From Phycisphaerae bacterium SM23_33 (lineage in GTDB: Bacteria > Planctomycetota > Phycisphaerae > SM23-33), in the NCBI GenBank assembly GCA_001303665.1, contig LJUF01000023.1, positions 1 to 16,699 of the forward strand: a stretch of DNA of 16,699 nt, written 5' to 3'. The notes beneath the pieces are model-generated. The model had not been told where the DNA came from. It saw only the letters and a list, made by a program, of their open reading frames with translations, and searched no databases. Positions 14,861 to 16,699 of the stretch are shown in pieces. Numbering within the stretch: the stretch's first letter is position 1; every line of letters starts with the position of its first letter. Both the position numbers and the translations under genes were made by a program.

Positions 14861-16285
14861 ATGGCCGGTTCGGGCGCCATCTACAACAACGTCACTTTCT
14901 TCCTCCAGGAGCACACCAGGAAACTGTCTCAGCTGCATGAGCAGGCCTCCTCGGGCGCCAGGGTCAACCGTACCTCGGACGCCCCTAGTGACGCCTACCA
15001 GATCCTGAGACTTCGGGCTCAATGCCAATCGATGGAGATCTATTCCAAGAACCTCAATGAGGTGGTCCGCAGCCTGGAGATGTCGCACAGCGTGTTGCAG
15101 GAAACCGCCACCAGTACGACCAAGGTCCAGGAGCTGCTTACCCAGGCCATCAGCGGCACCTACGGACCCGAAGCACGCATTACCATCGCCGAGGAAATCA
15201 ACTCCATACTTGAACACATCCTCTCACTGGCCAACACCGAAAGCCTGGGCAGATACCTCCTGGGCGGCACCAACACGTCCGCCCCGCCCTTCGAGGCGAC
15301 GCGCGTCAACGGGCTGATAACTGCGGTCGAATACCAGGGCAACTTCGACGATCTGCCGGTACCGGTCGCCCCGGGGGTGGAATACCCCGGCATGTTGATC
15401 GGCGAGCGGGTCTTCTGGGCCGACAACCGTCAGACCCCTGTGTTCGCGGGCAATACCGGCGCCGGCCCGGGGACGGCCACGTCCAGCGTTCGCGGGGACT
15501 TTTACCTGGCCGTCACCCACACCCAGACCAACTACCCCGGCGGCACTGGCATCGCCGCCGGCACCGGCTCAGCCGACGGTGACACCGTCATGGGGGACCA
15601 CGTTCTGACCGTGACCGTAAACGGCCCGACCAAGACGATTTCCCTGGACGGCGGCCCGCAGGTGACCTTTGAAGGGACGGAACAAAACCTCCTGGTGAGC
15701 AACTCCGACGGCGACATCGCCTGCGTCAACGTGGAGAACTGGGCCGGGTTCGAAGGCGACATCTCCATCACGGCCACCGGAAAGCTTTCCGTAGATGACG
15801 GCGCCACCTTCACCGACCTGACGTCCTTCACCGACAACGTCGCCGTGGCGGACTCCCGCACCGGCCGCGTCCTCTACGTGAACGCCACCGGATTGTGCCG
15901 AACCGGCACCGAACCGGTCAGCGTGCCGGGCACGCGTGACCTGTTCGGAACACTGGTAACTATTCGCGACGCCCTGAGGAACGTGCGGAACCTCCCCGCC
16001 GAGCAGCAACTGGAAGTGCTGACGGGGTCGCTGGAATCCCTGAAAGAGGTGAGCGCCGTCGTCAGGCGTAACATGACCTCCTTGGGCGGCCGACTGCAGG
16101 CCATGGACATCCTCAAGGACAACCTGGAAAGCATCAACAGCAGGGCCACCGAGCAGGCCGCCATGCTGGAAGATGTCGACATCGTCCAGATTGCCACGGC
16201 CCTGGCCCGCACCCAGACCCTGTATCAAATGACGCTGGCGGTGTCCTCCAAACTGCTGACGCTCTCGCTGCTGGACTTCATCTAA
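14861..16285 (+). CDS. flgL: Flagellar hook-associated protein 3 FlgL
   Basis: FlgL is the second junction protein, flagellin-like at its ends, and connects FlgK to the filament. The protein is 474 aa against about 317 aa in E. coli. The N-terminal flagellin-like domain contains KLSQLHEQASSGARVNRTSD and APSDAYQILRLR (22-53), followed by a long helix and the LANTESLGRYLLGGTNTSAP segment (about 125-144). An inserted beta-rich, Gly/Thr/Asp-rich region (about 190-365) accounts for the extra length. The C-terminal helix has MLEDVDIVQIATALARTQTL and ends SLLDFI, typical of FlgL. Three cysteines (C55, C288, C346) are present. AAGGGG lies just before ATG 14861. It is the last gene of the run; a short spacer with a weak terminator-like structure follows. 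Confidence 0.95.
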   Translation: MAGSGAIYNNVTFFLQEHTRKLSQLHEQASSGARVNRTSDAPSDAYQILRLRAQCQSMEIYSKNLNEVVRSLEMSHSVLQETATSTTKVQELLTQAISGTYGPEARITIAEEINSILEHILSLANTESLGRYLLGGTNTSAPPFEATRVNGLITAVEYQGNFDDLPVPVAPGVEYPGMLIGERVFWADNRQTPVFAGNTGAGPGTATSSVRGDFYLAVTHTQTNYPGGTGIAAGTGSADGDTVMGDHVLTVTVNGPTKTISLDGGPQVTFEGTEQNLLVSNSDGDIACVNVENWAGFEGDISITATGKLSVDDGATFTDLTSFTDNVAVADSRTGRVLYVNATGLCRTGTEPVSVPGTRDLFGTLVTIRDALRNVRNLPAEQQLEVLTGSLESLKEVSAVVRRNMTSLGGRLQAMDILKDNLESINSRATEQAAMLEDVDIVQIATALARTQTLYQMTLAVSSKLLTLSLLDFI

Positions 16286-16329
16286 CGGGCTTTCAGAGAG
16301 GTCTGCACACGGAGTGAACCTTCGGCCAA

Positions 16330-16363
16330 GGCCGCGCGGGTCGGCCGCACGTCCAATATTTTT
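16330..16363 (+). terminator. Weak candidate terminator after flgL
   Basis: GGCCG-N7-CGGCC (16330-16346) can form a short hairpin 45 nt after the flgL stop. A T-rich run (ATATTTTT, 16355-16362) comes about 9-10 nt after the stem. The stem is only 5 bp and the run is too distant for a textbook intrinsic terminator. It is the only such combination I noticed near the operon end. Confidence 0.25.
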
Positions 16364-16367
16364 ACAG

Positions 16368-16481
16368 CCCGTGCCTCCACAGGGCCTGGGACAAAAGCCA
16401 GTTCCTTTTCCCCAGGCAAGAACCCCTTGTGCTGTCGCGGCTTGGAGCAGAATGTGTCAACGCCCAGACCGGAGGCACGGG
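16368..16481. other. Candidate structured RNA or operator element with nested inverted repeats
   Basis: An outer perfect 11-bp inverted repeat (CCCGTGCCTCC at 16368-16378 with GGAGGCACGGG at 16471-16481) encloses 92 nt. Inside it is a composite hairpin. GCCTGGG (16384-16390) pairs with CCCAGGC (16411-16417), AAAAG (16393-16397) pairs with CTTTT (16405-16409), and the loop is CCAGTTC. I do not see a clear third helix in 16418-16470. The arrangement of a closing stem plus an inner hairpin, ending 57 nt before the preferred TPR-gene start, could be a leader RNA, a small RNA or a remnant of a mobile repeat. I do not match it to a known RNA class, and the strand cannot be decided from symmetry alone. 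Confidence 0.4.
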
Positions 16482-16538
16482 AATTGCAGCGGGTTGCGCG
16501 CTTGCCCCGGTCGGATTCCGCGAGCGGAAAGGGCCAAC

Positions 16539-16699
16539 GTGCCGGCGAATGGGAATGACCAGCTCGATCTGAAGGATACCCGGTCTCGGCACCACAAAGC
16601 CGCAAAAGAGCAAGGAGACGCTTACGCCGAAGCCGGCCGGTACGATCAGGCCGAAAGGTGTTACACCGAAGCGGCCGCTCTGGCCCCCAACGCACCGGA
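16539..16699 (+). CDS. TPR-repeat protein, 5' end only (cut by window edge)
   Basis: An open frame runs to the window end without a stop. From 16599 it encodes a clear tetratricopeptide repeat, AAKEQGDAYAEAGRYDQAER followed by CYTEAAALAPNAP, with the conserved Gly8, Tyr11, Gly15, Tyr17, Ala20, Tyr24, Ala27 and Pro32 positions. TPRs are protein-protein docking helices, so no specific function can be assigned from one repeat. I prefer GTG 16539, with GGAAAGGG 5 nt upstream. ATG 16452 (GGAG 4 nt upstream) is also in frame, but its extra 29 residues are Arg/Cys-rich and lie partly within the inverted-repeat element. There is no visible signal peptide from the GTG start. It is co-directional with the flagellar operon but separated by 253 bp; whether it is functionally linked is unknown. 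Confidence 0.65.
   Translation, partial: MPANGNDQLDLKDTRSRHHKAAKEQGDAYAEAGRYDQAERCYTEAAALAPNAP

Larger units (their letters stand above)
16286..16538. other. Gene-free spacer between flgL and the TPR-protein gene
   Basis: I support no gene here. The spacer holds a weak terminator-like hairpin soon after flgL (16330-16346) and a larger nested inverted-repeat structure (16368-16481), both listed separately. I see no sigma-54 -24/-12 box and no confident sigma-70 promoter. The minus strand is open through the spacer, but its predicted peptide is Arg/Cys-rich at its start and I do not recognise it. The frame of the TPR gene also stays open back to flgL. Confidence 0.5.

Noticed and set aside
13115..15217. 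700-aa open frame on the minus strand across flgK and flgL
   Set aside because: It is a shadow of two clearly identified genes on the other strand, with His/Gly/Val-rich composition typical of antisense frames in GC-rich DNA.
16282..16695. 137-aa open frame on the minus strand overlapping the spacer and the TPR gene
   Set aside because: Its first half is Arg/Cys-rich and overlaps the better supported TPR frame. The last 55 residues (from about GFLPGEKELAFVPGP) look somewhat protein-like, but I do not recognise them, so a decayed gene fragment remains possible and unproven.

Overview
The window is a GC-rich stretch of a Gram-negative bacterial chromosome. It carries one long, co-directional flagellar hook/rod/ring operon, a divergent sigma-54 activator gene, and the first codons of a TPR-protein gene at the right edge. 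FlgH (L ring) and FlgI (P ring) imply an outer membrane. The gene order fliK-flgD-flgE-pilZ-flgF-flgG-flgA-flgH-flgI-flgJ-flgN-flgK-flgL, plus the long FlgE, FlgK and FlgL proteins, would suit Planctomycetota or a related PVC or deep-branching lineage. That placement is an inference from layout and style only; no marker gene here fixes the taxonomy.

Layout. Positions 1-227 hold no gene. Positions 228-1661 (minus strand) encode an NtrC-family sigma-54 activator with an intact AAA+ motor and a Fis-type HTH. Its receiver domain has lost all the phosphorylation residues, and a CPYC motif sits in the linker. Positions 1662-2685 are a gene-free divergent control region of about 1 kb. It contains a consensus-perfect sigma-54 promoter (2645-2661) just before fliK and, about 145-165 bp upstream of the predicted start of transcription, two identical-format dyads (CGGAA-N5-TTCCG) exactly 21 bp apart. 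These look like an enhancer for a sigma-54 activator, most simply the divergent one. Positions 2686-16285 hold thirteen tightly packed genes with gaps of about 0-37 bp and two 4-bp start/stop overlaps, and I see no internal terminator. Positions 16286-16538 are a gene-free spacer with a strong nested inverted-repeat structure. From about 16539 to the end is the start of a TPR-protein gene cut by the window.

How the genes work together. FliK measures hook length and FlgD caps the growing FlgE hook. FlgF and FlgG build the rod, FlgA helps assemble the FlgI P ring, and FlgH forms the L ring. The single-domain FlgJ caps the rod. FlgN escorts FlgK and FlgL, which join hook to filament. A membrane-anchored PilZ-like protein between flgE and flgF suggests a c-di-GMP-linked or derived control point built into the operon. 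The most notable observations are the enhancer/promoter architecture, the degenerate receiver of the activator, the unusual PilZ protein, the non-lipoprotein FlgH and the structured element before the TPR gene. I found no CRISPR array, tRNA, rRNA, transposase or defence system.
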